A DNA stretch of 64,000 bases from Marinoscillum furvescens DSM 4134 (lineage in GTDB: Bacteria; Bacteroidota; Bacteroidia; Cytophagales; Cyclobacteriaceae), in assembly GCF_003386095.1 (NCBI RefSeq), contig NZ_QREG01000015.1, positions 69,947 to 133,946 of the forward strand, written 5' to 3'. Below, piece by piece: positions 6,916 through 16,214 of the stretch. Every line of letters begins with the position of its first letter. Positions within the stretch are counted from its first letter, which is position 1. Below the pieces are notes generated by a model. It searched no databases and had not been told where the DNA came from. It saw only the letters and a program-made list of their open reading frames with translations. The translations under genes were made by a program, and so were the position numbers.

Positions 6916-9576
6916 TTAGCTTATTGGTGTTTTCAATTGCTTTCGGGCAAAACCAAACGCAATGATTTCATCTATAAACTCATAGGGCTTCATATTATTG
7001 AGTGCCGACTGGTGAAAAATAGCAGTGGCAGGTGTCATTCCCGGCAGGGAATTGATTTCAATAATGATTGTTTCCACTTTATGAGGGTAGATGCGCACAA
7101 ATGCATCGATACGGCAGTAGCCTTCCACACCAATGACTCGTGCCGTTTTTTCCAACACCTGCTTTACTTCTTTAGCTACGCGCTGGTATTCTTCACGGCT
7201 GTCGCCAAAACGGGCCGGAGTGATGTTTTGTCCTTCTCCAGCCAGGAATTTTTCTTCTAAAGACAATACCTCACCAGAAGCCAGAGCCTCAGAAGGCTCA
7301 AAAACCTCATAAGTTAAGTTGCCTTCATTATCCAGGCGAGTGAGCATTCCTCCTGTGATTTCCAAAAACCGGTCTGCACCTTCGGGGCCTATGAGTGATT
7401 CTACCAGGAAGTAGTTTTTTTGAGGAAACTCTTCATTGTCTTTGAGGTTGAGCGCTGCTTTTGGGCCTTGCGGGAATGCTTCAGTATCCCTAAACATCAT
7501 TTCGCAAAATGCTTCCAGCTCTTCAGGAGATTTGATCTTTTTTACAGCGCTAGAGCAGCCATCGTCCGCTGGTTTGGCAATCAAAGGAAATGGGAAGCGC
7601 TCGGCAATGGTTGCCAGTGTTTGAGCTTTGTCTTTTTGGTAATCCTCCTGATGGACCAGTAGGTGATCTGCTACCAAAATACCTTCTTTGCGCAGGCGTT
7701 CGTTGGTTTCGAATTTGTTGATGGACACCTGCGAGCTCGCTACTCCGGAGCCATTATAAGGAATGCCTCTTTGCTCGAGCTGCTGCTGTACGGCTCCATC
7801 TTCTCCCGGACGACCATGTAGCGCAATGAAAGCAAAGTCTACCCGGGCTGCCAGCTGATCATAGTCCAGCGTTTCGAGCTGAAGGGCTTCTCCCGAGGCA
7901 TACGTGTCCGTGATGTGGGCTGCACGTGTTCTGATCGCATCGATAACCGGGTGTGCAGCTTTATTGGCTTTGATTTTGTCACGGATGTCATCTGCATTGT
8001 CTTTCAGCATAATGTTTACCGGTAGCTGATAGAGCTCGTGTTGGTCTTCATTTCCCGTAAGGAAAATGGGGATGGGCAGGTACTTGTCTGAGGAAGCCAA
8101 CTTCTCAAAGATGTTGCGGCCGCTTTCCACGCTGATGTGGCGCTCGGAAGAAAACCCACCCATGATTACTGCTACTTTGGTGCGTTGTTCTTCAGCATTG
8201 GCAATGGCTTTGAGCTGCCCGTTGAGGTTAGCGCGCAGTTGGTTGAGCTGGTAAATGTGCTTGCCAGCCTGAGTGCGTGCTTCCAGACTTTTGGCAATAA
8301 TGTAGGTGAGAAACTGCGATGGGTTGAGGCCAATCTCTGCTGCCTGGTGGAAAAAGAATGAAGACGGAAGCATTCCCGAAGTGGTGTTGGGGTCGTTGAG
8401 ATAGATGGCTCCATCTTCCGTGTAAAACCCATCCAGACGGGCATATACCTGACTGTGTAGCGATGTGAACAGGCGTTCACATTTGCTCATGATCTCCTGA
8501 ATGGCCGTTTCGGGCAGTTCTATTGGTGTGATCTTTCGGCTAATGCCTGGTAGGTATTTAGAGCGGTAGTCAAACAGCGTGCTGGACTTGCGGATTTCTG
8601 TTGGAGGCAGTGCCAGTGGCTGGTTGTCCTGATCCGCTATCACGATGCACGAAAACTCCTTGCCTTTGATGAAGGACTCTATCAGAATGCCGGATTCTCC
8701 GTTTGGGGATTCCAGCGAAAGTTCATCTTTTTCGGACTCATCCAGCAGGAGCCACAACTCCTCCGGATGATGGATGAGCTTGCCATCTACCAGCACAGGG
8801 AAGCCCAGCCCTTCGCGGATGTCGGTAAACTGCAATAAGAAGTTTCGTTTTTGCTCGTCCGACCAGCTTTTCCACATGCCAGGCGCGATCTTTTGGATGA
8901 AGAAGGCGCGATTGATGCCATCAATCAGTTCTTGTTGGTTTTTGGCAATAGCCACTCCTATAGATGAGCCCTGATGTGGTGCTTTTACTACTACGGGATA
9001 GCTAAAGGATTTCTCGATCGATGAGATGACTTCTTGTGGTGACTGTACCCAACTGGTACGCGAAGTAGTGGTGAAAGCCGGTGTGTCGAAACCAGCAGAT
9101 GCCAGCACAGCCTTTTGGATTTCTTTATCTATACCGATGCTGCTGGGAAGGATGCCCGCACCTGTATAGGGGATGTTGTACCATTCCAGTATTCCCTGAA
9201 TGTTTCCATCCTCACCATAGGGGCCATGCAGGGCCAGGAATGCAAAATCTATGTGTTGGCTTAATTCGTCCGGCTGAAGTTTTTTACCTATTGCCGCTAT
9301 GCTCTTGTCGATGGCTTCCTGATCTTGAAGGGATTCGGCATAGATTTGGAAAAAATGAGGACTCGGTGGGAGCTGTTCGGCAGCTGGGTAAAAGTCACGA
9401 ATGGTGCCTTTATAGAGGTATTTCCAGTCCAGTAAAATAAAGTTTCCCAGGCTATCGATAAATATGGGTACTGGGGTGAAAAGTGCTTTGTTTAAGTTGT
9501 CATATACGGTGCGTCCACCGGCAAAAGAGATCTCTCGCTCACGAGACTGACCTCCAAAAAGTATTCCGATCCTCAT
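6916..9576 (-). CDS. Double-length D-alanine--D-alanine ligase homologue (tandem ATP-grasp fusion)
   Basis: D-Ala-D-Ala ligase joins two D-alanines for peptidoglycan and is normally about 300-370 residues. This 886-residue protein contains two complete ligase-like halves. Half one (about 1-440) begins MRIGILFGGQSREREISF and ends in the diverged loop LNDPNTTSGMLPSS. Half two (about 465-880) begins VAVIMGGFSSERHISVESG and ends in the canonical IEINSLPGMTP. In half one the metal-binding E of EINxxPG appears as D and the P as S, so the halves may differ in activity. The start at 9576 is chosen because the family begins directly with the MRIGILFGG strand. It precedes the PASTA gene on the same strand. 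Confidence 0.85.
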   Translation of the reverse strand: MRIGILFGGQSREREISFAGGRTVYDNLNKALFTPVPIFIDSLGNFILLDWKYLYKGTIRDFYPAAEQLPPSPHFFQIYAESLQDQEAIDKSIAAIGKKLQPDELSQHIDFAFLALHGPYGEDGNIQGILEWYNIPYTGAGILPSSIGIDKEIQKAVLASAGFDTPAFTTTSRTSWVQSPQEVISSIEKSFSYPVVVKAPHQGSSIGVAIAKNQQELIDGINRAFFIQKIAPGMWKSWSDEQKRNFLLQFTDIREGLGFPVLVDGKLIHHPEELWLLLDESEKDELSLESPNGESGILIESFIKGKEFSCIVIADQDNQPLALPPTEIRKSSTLFDYRSKYLPGISRKITPIELPETAIQEIMSKCERLFTSLHSQVYARLDGFYTEDGAIYLNDPNTTSGMLPSSFFFHQAAEIGLNPSQFLTYIIAKSLEARTQAGKHIYQLNQLRANLNGQLKAIANAEEQRTKVAVIMGGFSSERHISVESGRNIFEKLASSDKYLPIPIFLTGNEDQHELYQLPVNIMLKDNADDIRDKIKANKAAHPVIDAIRTRAAHITDTYASGEALQLETLDYDQLAARVDFAFIALHGRPGEDGAVQQQLEQRGIPYNGSGVASSQVSINKFETNERLRKEGILVADHLLVHQEDYQKDKAQTLATIAERFPFPLIAKPADDGCSSAVKKIKSPEELEAFCEMMFRDTEAFPQGPKAALNLKDNEEFPQKNYFLVESLIGPEGADRFLEITGGMLTRLDNEGNLTYEVFEPSEALASGEVLSLEEKFLAGEGQNITPARFGDSREEYQRVAKEVKQVLEKTARVIGVEGYCRIDAFVRIYPHKVETIIIEINSLPGMTPATAIFHQSALNNMKPYEFIDEIIAFGFARKQLKTPIS

Positions 9577-9634
9577 AGCGGGTAAAATTAAGGCAAATTC
9601 CTCAAGCAACTAGTGAGCTGAGTGGGATTAATGG

Positions 9635-12595
9635 CTAGCGTTTGATGAAGAGCCGCTCTACTTTTTCATATCCATCACCTTTGACATGCAAAACATAAAA
9701 GCCTCCCTGCGATGGTGCCTGGAAGCGCAGCGTCTGGTTGAGGATATTAGCATGTACTTGTTGGTAGATGATTCTGCCACTCATGTCCATGATTTGAATT
9801 TCCAGTTCTTTTTTCTCTGGCAGGTTAAAGGTCACCCTGAAATCTCCATGTGAGGGATTGGGGTATACGACGAGTTCTTGCTGAAACTCGGGTAGTTTAG
9901 GGTCATTTGTGGTGAGGATATCTATATCGTCCAGATACAGTTTGTTGCCATTGCCATTGGTAAAAACAAATGCCACTCGCAGGTCCGGGTATTTAAGGTG
10001 CTCAGTGATGTCTATAAATTCGGTGCGCCAAAGATCTTCACTTTCGGGATCCCATTCTGCTGAGCTGCTTACTATGGCCATTTGCTCAGAGTTTAGGTTG
10101 AGGAGCTCCACATCAAAGGTTCGTCCGCAGTTGTGCGAAAGCAGGACTTTGAGGTTGTCGTTAAATCCTGTCCGCTCTGCGTAAGAATAGCGAAAGCGAA
10201 TGGCAGCCTCAGTATATCCACTCGTGATAAGGGTGGGGGATACCAGATAGCTTCTACCAGTGACAGGGTTGTCATAGTTGTTGGTGGTGAGGGCCAGGTC
10301 ACCTTCTACCATCTGTGTGTAATAGAGGTTTTCACCCTCCGGGCTAAATGTCACCCACTGCATGTTTTCAAAATCTTCCTGAATAGGAATCACTTCTTCC
10401 TGTAGATCTACGAGTGTTCGGAAAGTGCGCTGGTTGTTGCCGGGCTGCAGGTCGGTTCGGCCATTTACGGTTTCTATAGTGAAAGTGATGTCGTTAGGGC
10501 CATCTTGTAGGTCGTCAGACAGGTTGAAAGTAAAGTTTTGATCATCACCGCTAGGTATGTTCAGGTCTGTATACTCAAATGTTTTCGTTGTTTCGTTTAC
10601 CTGTAGTTTGATGTGCAGCGAGGTGACATCCTCGTATCCATAGTTTTTGATTTCCAGACTGGGAAAAGAAAACTGGTCGCAAGTGACCACCGGGATGTTA
10701 TCCACGCCTCGTATCCCTACATCGTCTGCGAGCAATTCGCCTGAAGATACGGAGATGTTGTCGATGTAGATGTTGTTGCCTCCTCCGTTTACACCTATAA
10801 ATGCGATTTGAACATTTTCCTGACCTGCGTACTTGGTGAGGTTTAATGATACCGGGCTCCAGTCACTTTGCACCGATGGGGCAAAGCTGCTATCCTGGGT
10901 TTGTGTGGTGTTTAGGCCCAGTCCGTAGCGCTCAAATTCATAGTTGTGCAGGTGAAAGTTTTGACCACAGTCCGTGGATACGGCTACTATGAGCCCGTCC
11001 AGGTAAAAGTGAGAGGTGCCAGGTATACGCCGTGGGGCATAAGCATAATTAAACTCCAGCTGTGCGGAGGTAAGCCCGGAGAAGTCCAGGGTTTTGGTGA
11101 TCAGTCGGTCTTGCAAGCCAAAGTTGACTTCCTGATTGTAGTAGGGTGCCATGGCTGCCTGATTTCCACTGGTAGAGTCTGGTGCAGTACTAAAGGTCCA
11201 GGTGGAGGTGTTGCCCTGTTCTGCGCGTCGAAAATAGGTGTTTGATTCTTCAAAGTCTTCGTAAAAGGGGATGTTGTCGAGGGCAGAAGGTGCCAGCAAT
11301 ACTTCCTTGATGTCATTTTCTGGCTCTGCATCCGTAGTGCCATTTACGCTGATCACTTCAAAGCGCACATTGTTGCTTACAGTGTGGTCGATAGTAAGCG
11401 GAGAGAAGCTTACCTGGCTGGTTTCACCTGTAGCGAGGAGTACTTCTTTGGATTGCGTTTCAATCCGACTGCCATTCAGGTATAAGGCTACTTCAAAAGA
11501 AGTGATTTCATTGGTACCATAGTTGCGCACCTGTAGTGAGGGTGTGGTGGTCTCTGCACAGTCAGATTGCTGAGGAGCAATGATTGATCGGGCGCCGAGG
11601 TTGTTTGCGACAAGTACTGGCGTTTGCAGGCCGGGAGAGGTGAGCAGTGTTTTACGTCGTGGGCTCGTTTCCAGCACGGTACGCATGCGTTCTTTTTGAC
11701 ATACTGTAAACAGGTTCATACAGCGATCGTCAGTGTAGTCCATGTAGTTTTGGACCATGTCTTTGCTGTCGCAGGTGTTTTTATTGGTGGGACATCCGCT
11801 ACTGGATGAGGCAGCCTCAGGCGTGTCATCACAGTAATCTTGAGCAGAGCATCCGCCATCGCCCCAGATGTGTCTAAGTCCGAGGTAATGGCCCATTTCG
11901 TGGGTGGCTGTGCGGCCATGGCTATCAAAGCTTCCAGTGTTGGTGTTGCGCCCCACCCAGACATAGTCGATGACTATGCCATCGGTAGACCGGTAGTTTT
12001 CGAGCTCAGACGCAATTCCTTCCAGATTGGAAAAGGGAAATTGTGCATAGCCCAGATTGTTACCCGAAAGGTTGGTGATGTAAAAATTGATGTAGTGTTC
12101 GTGAGGCCAAAAGCTTTCGGCCATTAGGGCAGCATCGTCAGAGATGCTGTACTCGGATTTGGCACCTTGAATGCGTACTATGCCATCAGTGGGGAGTCCT
12201 TCCGGATCTTGCCGCGCAAAGACAAACTCGATTTCTGTGTCGGCTGCAACTGATAAAAATTCATTAGGCGTATCACTGGCATCTGCATTGGTTCGCCTAA
12301 AGTCTTCATTAAGGATTTCGAGTTGTTCAATGATGCGTTCGTCGGGGAGATTGCTGCCAAAACCCACATCGCTACCATCGTGAATCACATGAAAGACCAC
12401 CGGTATTTCGTAAACCTGTTGCTGTCTTCTGTGACTGGTGCTGAATTGTGATTTTCGGTTGCTCAGCCAGGCCTCAAATTCTGCAGTACTTTCTGATCTT
12501 AGCTTATTGGCCGGAAGCTGCATGGTAGCGCATCTTTCCTGAGCAAAGCTGGCCAAAGTCAGCAAGGTAAAAAGTACTGCAATGAGGGCTTTCAT
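9635..12595 (-). CDS. Secreted M43-family zinc metalloprotease with T9SS sorting domain
   Basis: This 986-residue protein has a signal peptide (MKALIAVLFTLLTLASFAQ), a pappalysin-like M43 domain to about residue 320 and a T9SS sorting domain near the end (LVVYPNPSHGDFRV). The zinc motif HEMGHYLGLRH spans His232-His242, with Glu233 as general base and a Met-turn at Met285. Conserved cysteines follow the zinc site (GGCSAQDYCDDT). Residues of about 440-900 hold two MAM/jelly-roll-like modules with CARDB-like segments between them. It is probably an extracellular endopeptidase. The start lies 4 bp after the nifU-like gene, which suggests cotranscription, though the functions seem unrelated. Confidence 0.9.
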   Translation of the reverse strand: MKALIAVLFTLLTLASFAQERCATMQLPANKLRSESTAEFEAWLSNRKSQFSTSHRRQQQVYEIPVVFHVIHDGSDVGFGSNLPDERIIEQLEILNEDFRRTNADASDTPNEFLSVAADTEIEFVFARQDPEGLPTDGIVRIQGAKSEYSISDDAALMAESFWPHEHYINFYITNLSGNNLGYAQFPFSNLEGIASELENYRSTDGIVIDYVWVGRNTNTGSFDSHGRTATHEMGHYLGLRHIWGDGGCSAQDYCDDTPEAASSSSGCPTNKNTCDSKDMVQNYMDYTDDRCMNLFTVCQKERMRTVLETSPRRKTLLTSPGLQTPVLVANNLGARSIIAPQQSDCAETTTPSLQVRNYGTNEITSFEVALYLNGSRIETQSKEVLLATGETSQVSFSPLTIDHTVSNNVRFEVISVNGTTDAEPENDIKEVLLAPSALDNIPFYEDFEESNTYFRRAEQGNTSTWTFSTAPDSTSGNQAAMAPYYNQEVNFGLQDRLITKTLDFSGLTSAQLEFNYAYAPRRIPGTSHFYLDGLIVAVSTDCGQNFHLHNYEFERYGLGLNTTQTQDSSFAPSVQSDWSPVSLNLTKYAGQENVQIAFIGVNGGGNNIYIDNISVSSGELLADDVGIRGVDNIPVVTCDQFSFPSLEIKNYGYEDVTSLHIKLQVNETTKTFEYTDLNIPSGDDQNFTFNLSDDLQDGPNDITFTIETVNGRTDLQPGNNQRTFRTLVDLQEEVIPIQEDFENMQWVTFSPEGENLYYTQMVEGDLALTTNNYDNPVTGRSYLVSPTLITSGYTEAAIRFRYSYAERTGFNDNLKVLLSHNCGRTFDVELLNLNSEQMAIVSSSAEWDPESEDLWRTEFIDITEHLKYPDLRVAFVFTNGNGNKLYLDDIDILTTNDPKLPEFQQELVVYPNPSHGDFRVTFNLPEKKELEIQIMDMSGRIIYQQVHANILNQTLRFQAPSQGGFYVLHVKGDGYEKVERLFIKR

Positions 12596-12599
12596 GGGT

Positions 12600-12887
12600 T
12601 TACATCATCGTTTCAGGAAGACGTGCGTTGGGGTCGTCGGGAGAAGTGATGTTGATGGCTTCCACTCCCTTGATTTCCGGGACTACTCGTTTGATCGCTT
12701 CTTCCACCCCTGCTTTGAGTGTCATGGTAGACATAGGACATGAGCCACAGCTGCCTAGCAGCTCTAGCATCACTACCTGATTGTCTGTAACCTCCAGGAG
12801 CTTTACATCTCCACCATCTGCTTCCAGATACGGCCTGATGTTGTTCAGTGCTGACTCTATTTTGTCTAAAAGTTCCTTGTCGGCCAT
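12600..12887 (-). CDS. NifU-like C-terminal domain protein (Fe-S scaffold or carrier)
   Basis: A 95-residue stand-alone NifU C-terminal domain (Nfu type), which carries or assembles Fe-S clusters for transfer to apo-proteins. The cluster ligands are Cys47 and Cys50 in GSCGSCPMST, and the phrase RPYLEADGGDV near residue 18 is typical of the family. It lies 2 bp downstream of the mrp gene. Mrp and Nfu proteins both act in Fe-S carriage, so the two probably work together. Confidence 0.92.
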   Translation of the reverse strand: MADKELLDKIESALNNIRPYLEADGGDVKLLEVTDNQVVMLELLGSCGSCPMSTMTLKAGVEEAIKRVVPEIKGVEAINITSPDDPNARLPETMM

Positions 12888-12889
12888 GT

Positions 12890-13984
12890 TTAGGTATTAA
12901 TTTCTACTTTTTTGGTTTTGGCAGCTGTAGCATTTCTAATGGCTACTTGCTGCGCCGTGTTTTCAGCTAAGTTTCTAAATGCCTCCGCGGTGACATCATC
13001 CTTCAATACAGCCGGGTATCCTGAGTCTCCGCTTTCGCGAATGCTCTGAACAATCGGTATCTGTCCCAGAAATGGAACATCATATTTCTCTGAGAGGTTT
13101 CGTCCTCCGTTTTCTCCAAAAATATAGTATTTATTGTTAGGAAGCTCAGCTGGGGTGAAATATGCCATATTTTCTATGATGCCCAGCACGGGAACGTTGA
13201 TCTGGGGCTGCTGAAACATGGTCAGTCCTTTTTTGGCATCTGCCAAAGCTACCTTTTGCGGGGTAGTCACTATGAGTGCGCCAGTTACCGGCACGCTTTG
13301 TACGAGCGTAAGGTGAATATCACTGGTACCCGGGGGAAGGTCTATCAGTAGGTAGTCCAGGTCACCCCAAAGTGTATCGCCCAGAAATTGCTTAAGAGCT
13401 GAGCTGGCCATAGGTCCTCTCCATACCACGGCATTTTCTGGTGGTGCCAAAAAGCCAATTGACATCAGTTTAACACCATACTGCTGGATGGGGATGAGCA
13501 TGTTTTTGCCATTTACATCCGTAACGCCCGGTTGTTCATGCTCACAGTTGAACATAGTAGGCACTGAAGGACCAAAGATGTCTGCATCAATGAGACCTAC
13601 TTCGGCACCTGTTTTGGCCAATGCCACAGCCAGGTTGGCTGCAGTAGTAGATTTGCCAACCCCACCTTTGCCTGAGGCCACTGCTATGATGTTTTTCACT
13701 CCGGGGAGCAGGGGCGCATTGTCGCGGATGGTTGTTACCGTGCTGGACATTTCTATTTCTGTAGCCACCTCTTCTCCGAAGTGTTTGGCGATGGCTTTTT
13801 CACAGTCACGCTTGATGAGCTCTTTGAGTGGACAAGCCGGAGTGGTGAGCATCACGGTAAATCGGATGATCCCGTCGGCAGTCTGAATGTTTTGAATCAT
13901 GTTGAGCGTTACCAGGTCTTTTTTGAGGTCAGGATCCTGTACTTCGCTCAGTGCTTTGAGTATATTTTCTCTTGTAATCTCCAT
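12890..13984 (-). CDS. mrp: Mrp/NBP35-family ATP-binding Fe-S carrier protein
   Basis: The 364-residue protein has an N-terminal MIP18/DUF59 domain (about 1-95) and a ParA/MinD-like P-loop ATPase domain. Its deviant Walker A motif is GKGGVGKST near residue 104, followed by DADIFGPSVPTMF. The start at 13984 matches the usual N-terminus MEITRENILKALSEV; a longer frame would overlap the divergent gene. The CxxC pair that follows the phrase ENMxYF in many Mrp proteins is absent here (ENMAYFTPAELPNN), so cluster binding must use other ligands or differ. It forms an operon with the nifU-like gene. Confidence 0.92.
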   Translation of the reverse strand: MEITRENILKALSEVQDPDLKKDLVTLNMIQNIQTADGIIRFTVMLTTPACPLKELIKRDCEKAIAKHFGEEVATEIEMSSTVTTIRDNAPLLPGVKNIIAVASGKGGVGKSTTAANLAVALAKTGAEVGLIDADIFGPSVPTMFNCEHEQPGVTDVNGKNMLIPIQQYGVKLMSIGFLAPPENAVVWRGPMASSALKQFLGDTLWGDLDYLLIDLPPGTSDIHLTLVQSVPVTGALIVTTPQKVALADAKKGLTMFQQPQINVPVLGIIENMAYFTPAELPNNKYYIFGENGGRNLSEKYDVPFLGQIPIVQSIRESGDSGYPAVLKDDVTAEAFRNLAENTAQQVAIRNATAAKTKKVEINT

Positions 13985-14028
13985 TTGATCGATATGAACC
14001 GCAAGTTTAATCAAGGTAACCTCGACAG

Positions 14029-14036
14029 CAAACTTA
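14029..14036 (-). promoter_or_regulatory. Candidate -7 promoter element of mrp
   Basis: TAAGTTTG on the minus strand is an exact TAnnTTTG match 45 nt upstream of the mrp start. No TTG is found at the expected -33 spacing, so support is limited to one element. Confidence 0.35.
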
Positions 14037-14144
14037 TGGTTCTTCAGATTACATATATGTCGGGATAAAACCAAAGAAAACCGGTATTGATGGTGTCTGT
14101 TTGGTTTAGATTTGTCCAATCTAAACCCAATACCCCATTTGCTA

Positions 14145-15944
14145 ATGACCTGGTTGCTTTCACTTTTCATCTTGCTCTATTCGCCACCAGTGGTGATCAC
14201 TCCGGATACGCGGGAGGTAGAGCTAAAGGTGACTGATTTGGATTTGTGGGAGGATGTGAAAGGTGATGCCTCCATTGCGCAGGTTTCTGACCCAGACTTT
14301 CAACCGCGGTTTAATAAGGACCTCAATTTTATACCTCAAGATTACAATACGTCATCAGCCTATTGGGTAAAACTCAAAGTGATCATACCGGACGTGCCCA
14401 AAGGGTATTTGTTGGAGTTTTTTGACCAGACGATTGATTCTTTGGATGTCTACATTCAATCCCCGGAAGCAGAAGGTTTTGACCGCTACCAAATGGGCGA
14501 CATGTTTCCCTTTACGGAAAAACCCTTTGCTCATAAAAACTTTGAAATACAGCTGCCGAGAGATGGAGAATACCTCATCTATTTTAGAGTGAAAAGCCAT
14601 GAATATGCGGATATCCGTGTAGCGATCAGGAGTTATTCGTGGTTTATGGAGTATGCGCTGGCTGAGTATTACCTGTATGGCATTTTCTATGGGATGATTT
14701 TGATCATCTCACTATATAACTTGCTCATCTACTCGGCCATTCGCGAGATCAAATACCTCTATTACACATTTTATATGATCAGTGGCGGAGCATTTGCCAT
14801 GAGTGTAGACGGGGTTGGGTTTCAGTACATATGGAGGGAGAGTCCGATGTTTAATCAAGTGGCTCATGGGATTTCCCTGTTTTTGATGATTTTTTGGGCC
14901 ATACTTTTTTCCAAAAAGTTTTTGAACCTGAAAATACGGGCACCCAAAATCGATAAAGTGCTCAACGTAGTATTTGCAGCACGTATCGGGGTGTTTATCT
15001 ATGCGCTGTTTATTAATAATGACCTATTTCAGTATCGGAATATTGAGCTGGTCCCACTTACCATTATATTCTGGGGGAGTATAATGGTGTACCGTAGAGG
15101 TTACCAGCCGGCACGTTTTTTTATTGTGGCTTTTGGTTTTCTTTTCCTGGGATTTATTCTGAAAGCGTTGCTGATGCTTTCGGTCATTCCTTTTTATATC
15201 CTCAGTTATTACAGTCTGCACATTTGTTTTGTGTTTGAGATGCTCTTTCTGTCGTTTGCCCTCAGTGACAGGGTGCGCATCCTCAAGGCCAACAGAGATC
15301 GTGCGCTGAGGCGAATTATCAGCCAACACGAAGAAACTGCGCGGCTCAAGGACGGCATTAATGCGCGACTAGAGCAGGAAGTGGCGCTCAGAACCAATGA
15401 ACTACGCGAAAAGAATGAGCTGCTTGAGCAGCAAAAAAGAGATATCTCGCAGATTAATTCCCTGCTGGACCTGGATAATTATCGTTTGCGCAACAACATT
15501 AAATCGATTCAGCGTGAACGAATTCAAAACAAAGAATTGACCTATGAGGAGTTTAAAGAAGTGTTTGGGTCGAGGGAGGAATGCCTAAAGGCACTGAGCA
15601 ACTTTAAATGGCGCGATGGGTATGCATGTTTCAAGTGTGGAGCCTCTACCCATAGCAAGGGTAGCTCGCCTATGAGCAGGCGCTGTACCAAATGTGGCTA
15701 CCAGGAATCACCCACGACTCATACGTTGTTTCACGGCATTCGATTTCCTTTGGAAAAGGCCTTTTATATCCTTTACGAAACCACCAATAAGGATCAATAT
15801 TCCCTCAACGAGCTTTCTGAAATTCTGGATCTGCGCAAAAACACTGTGTGGGAGTTTAAGAAACGCATAAAATCACAATCTGACAATCAATCGCCAGATA
15901 TTCACGAAATCTTCAATGACATCAGTTCTCAAGTAGAAGTTTGA
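14145..15944 (+). CDS. 7TMR-DISM sensor fused to IS1595-type transposase zinc ribbon
   Basis: This 599-residue protein has a signal-like N-terminal helix, a 7TMR-DISMED2-type extracellular domain (about 25-165), seven membrane helices (about 170-375), a coiled coil (about 385-460) and a cytoplasmic tail. The tail resembles the N-terminal part of IS1595-family transposases: a zinc ribbon with Cys495, Cys498, Cys514 and Cys517, the phrase HTLFHGIRFPLEKAF, then a helix-turn-helix-like stretch (SLNELSEILDLRKNTV, 553-568). No histidine kinase, GGDEF or transposase catalytic domain is present. It is probably a membrane-bound sensor with a DNA-binding output. It ends 270 bp before susC and may regulate the PUL, which has no other regulator nearby. 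The ATG at 14145 is preferred over an upstream TTG. Confidence 0.82.
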   Translation: MTWLLSLFILLYSPPVVITPDTREVELKVTDLDLWEDVKGDASIAQVSDPDFQPRFNKDLNFIPQDYNTSSAYWVKLKVIIPDVPKGYLLEFFDQTIDSLDVYIQSPEAEGFDRYQMGDMFPFTEKPFAHKNFEIQLPRDGEYLIYFRVKSHEYADIRVAIRSYSWFMEYALAEYYLYGIFYGMILIISLYNLLIYSAIREIKYLYYTFYMISGGAFAMSVDGVGFQYIWRESPMFNQVAHGISLFLMIFWAILFSKKFLNLKIRAPKIDKVLNVVFAARIGVFIYALFINNDLFQYRNIELVPLTIIFWGSIMVYRRGYQPARFFIVAFGFLFLGFILKALLMLSVIPFYILSYYSLHICFVFEMLFLSFALSDRVRILKANRDRALRRIISQHEETARLKDGINARLEQEVALRTNELREKNELLEQQKRDISQINSLLDLDNYRLRNNIKSIQRERIQNKELTYEEFKEVFGSREECLKALSNFKWRDGYACFKCGASTHSKGSSPMSRRCTKCGYQESPTTHTLFHGIRFPLEKAFYILYETTNKDQYSLNELSEILDLRKNTVWEFKKRIKSQSDNQSPDIHEIFNDISSQVEV

Positions 15945-16146
15945 TTTTTTCTGATTGTATTTTAAGAAGAATTTTTTCAGGGGTTTTTTAATGACACTCA
16001 AGCGTTACATCAACTAGTCTTTTTTGTGTATTTGAATTTTAATTAAAAATTATTGCTTGTTATTAAAGCGATACAGTTGTGTTTTTGCTGGTGGATTGTG
16101 TTTTCATTTATATTGTATTATTCTAAGATATTAATTTTTGAATTTT

Positions 16147-16177
16147 TTTGAAAACGATTGCAGATTCTCTAAAGTTG
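16147..16177 (+). promoter_or_regulatory. Promoter of the SusC-SusD operon
   Basis: TTTG at 16147-16150, a spacer of 19 nt and TAAAGTTG at 16170-16177 fit the Bacteroidota consensus, with one mismatch in the -7 element. The start of transcription would be near 16183, giving a leader of about 32 nt before susC. The surrounding region 15945-16214 is very AT-rich and holds no gene. Confidence 0.65.
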
Positions 16178-16214
16178 CATCATACAAAACCTATTAAAAT
16201 GTCAAATTCATAAT

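Noticed and set aside
13985-14170. Longer start for mrp
   Set aside because: It would overlap the divergent sensor gene and its candidate promoter; the family N-terminus fits the start at 13984.
15474-15944. Degenerate insertion sequence at the end of the sensor gene
   Set aside because: The zinc-ribbon part is in frame with the coiled coil, ends at a normal stop, and has no terminal repeats or catalytic remnant, so it is a fused domain and not an inserted element.
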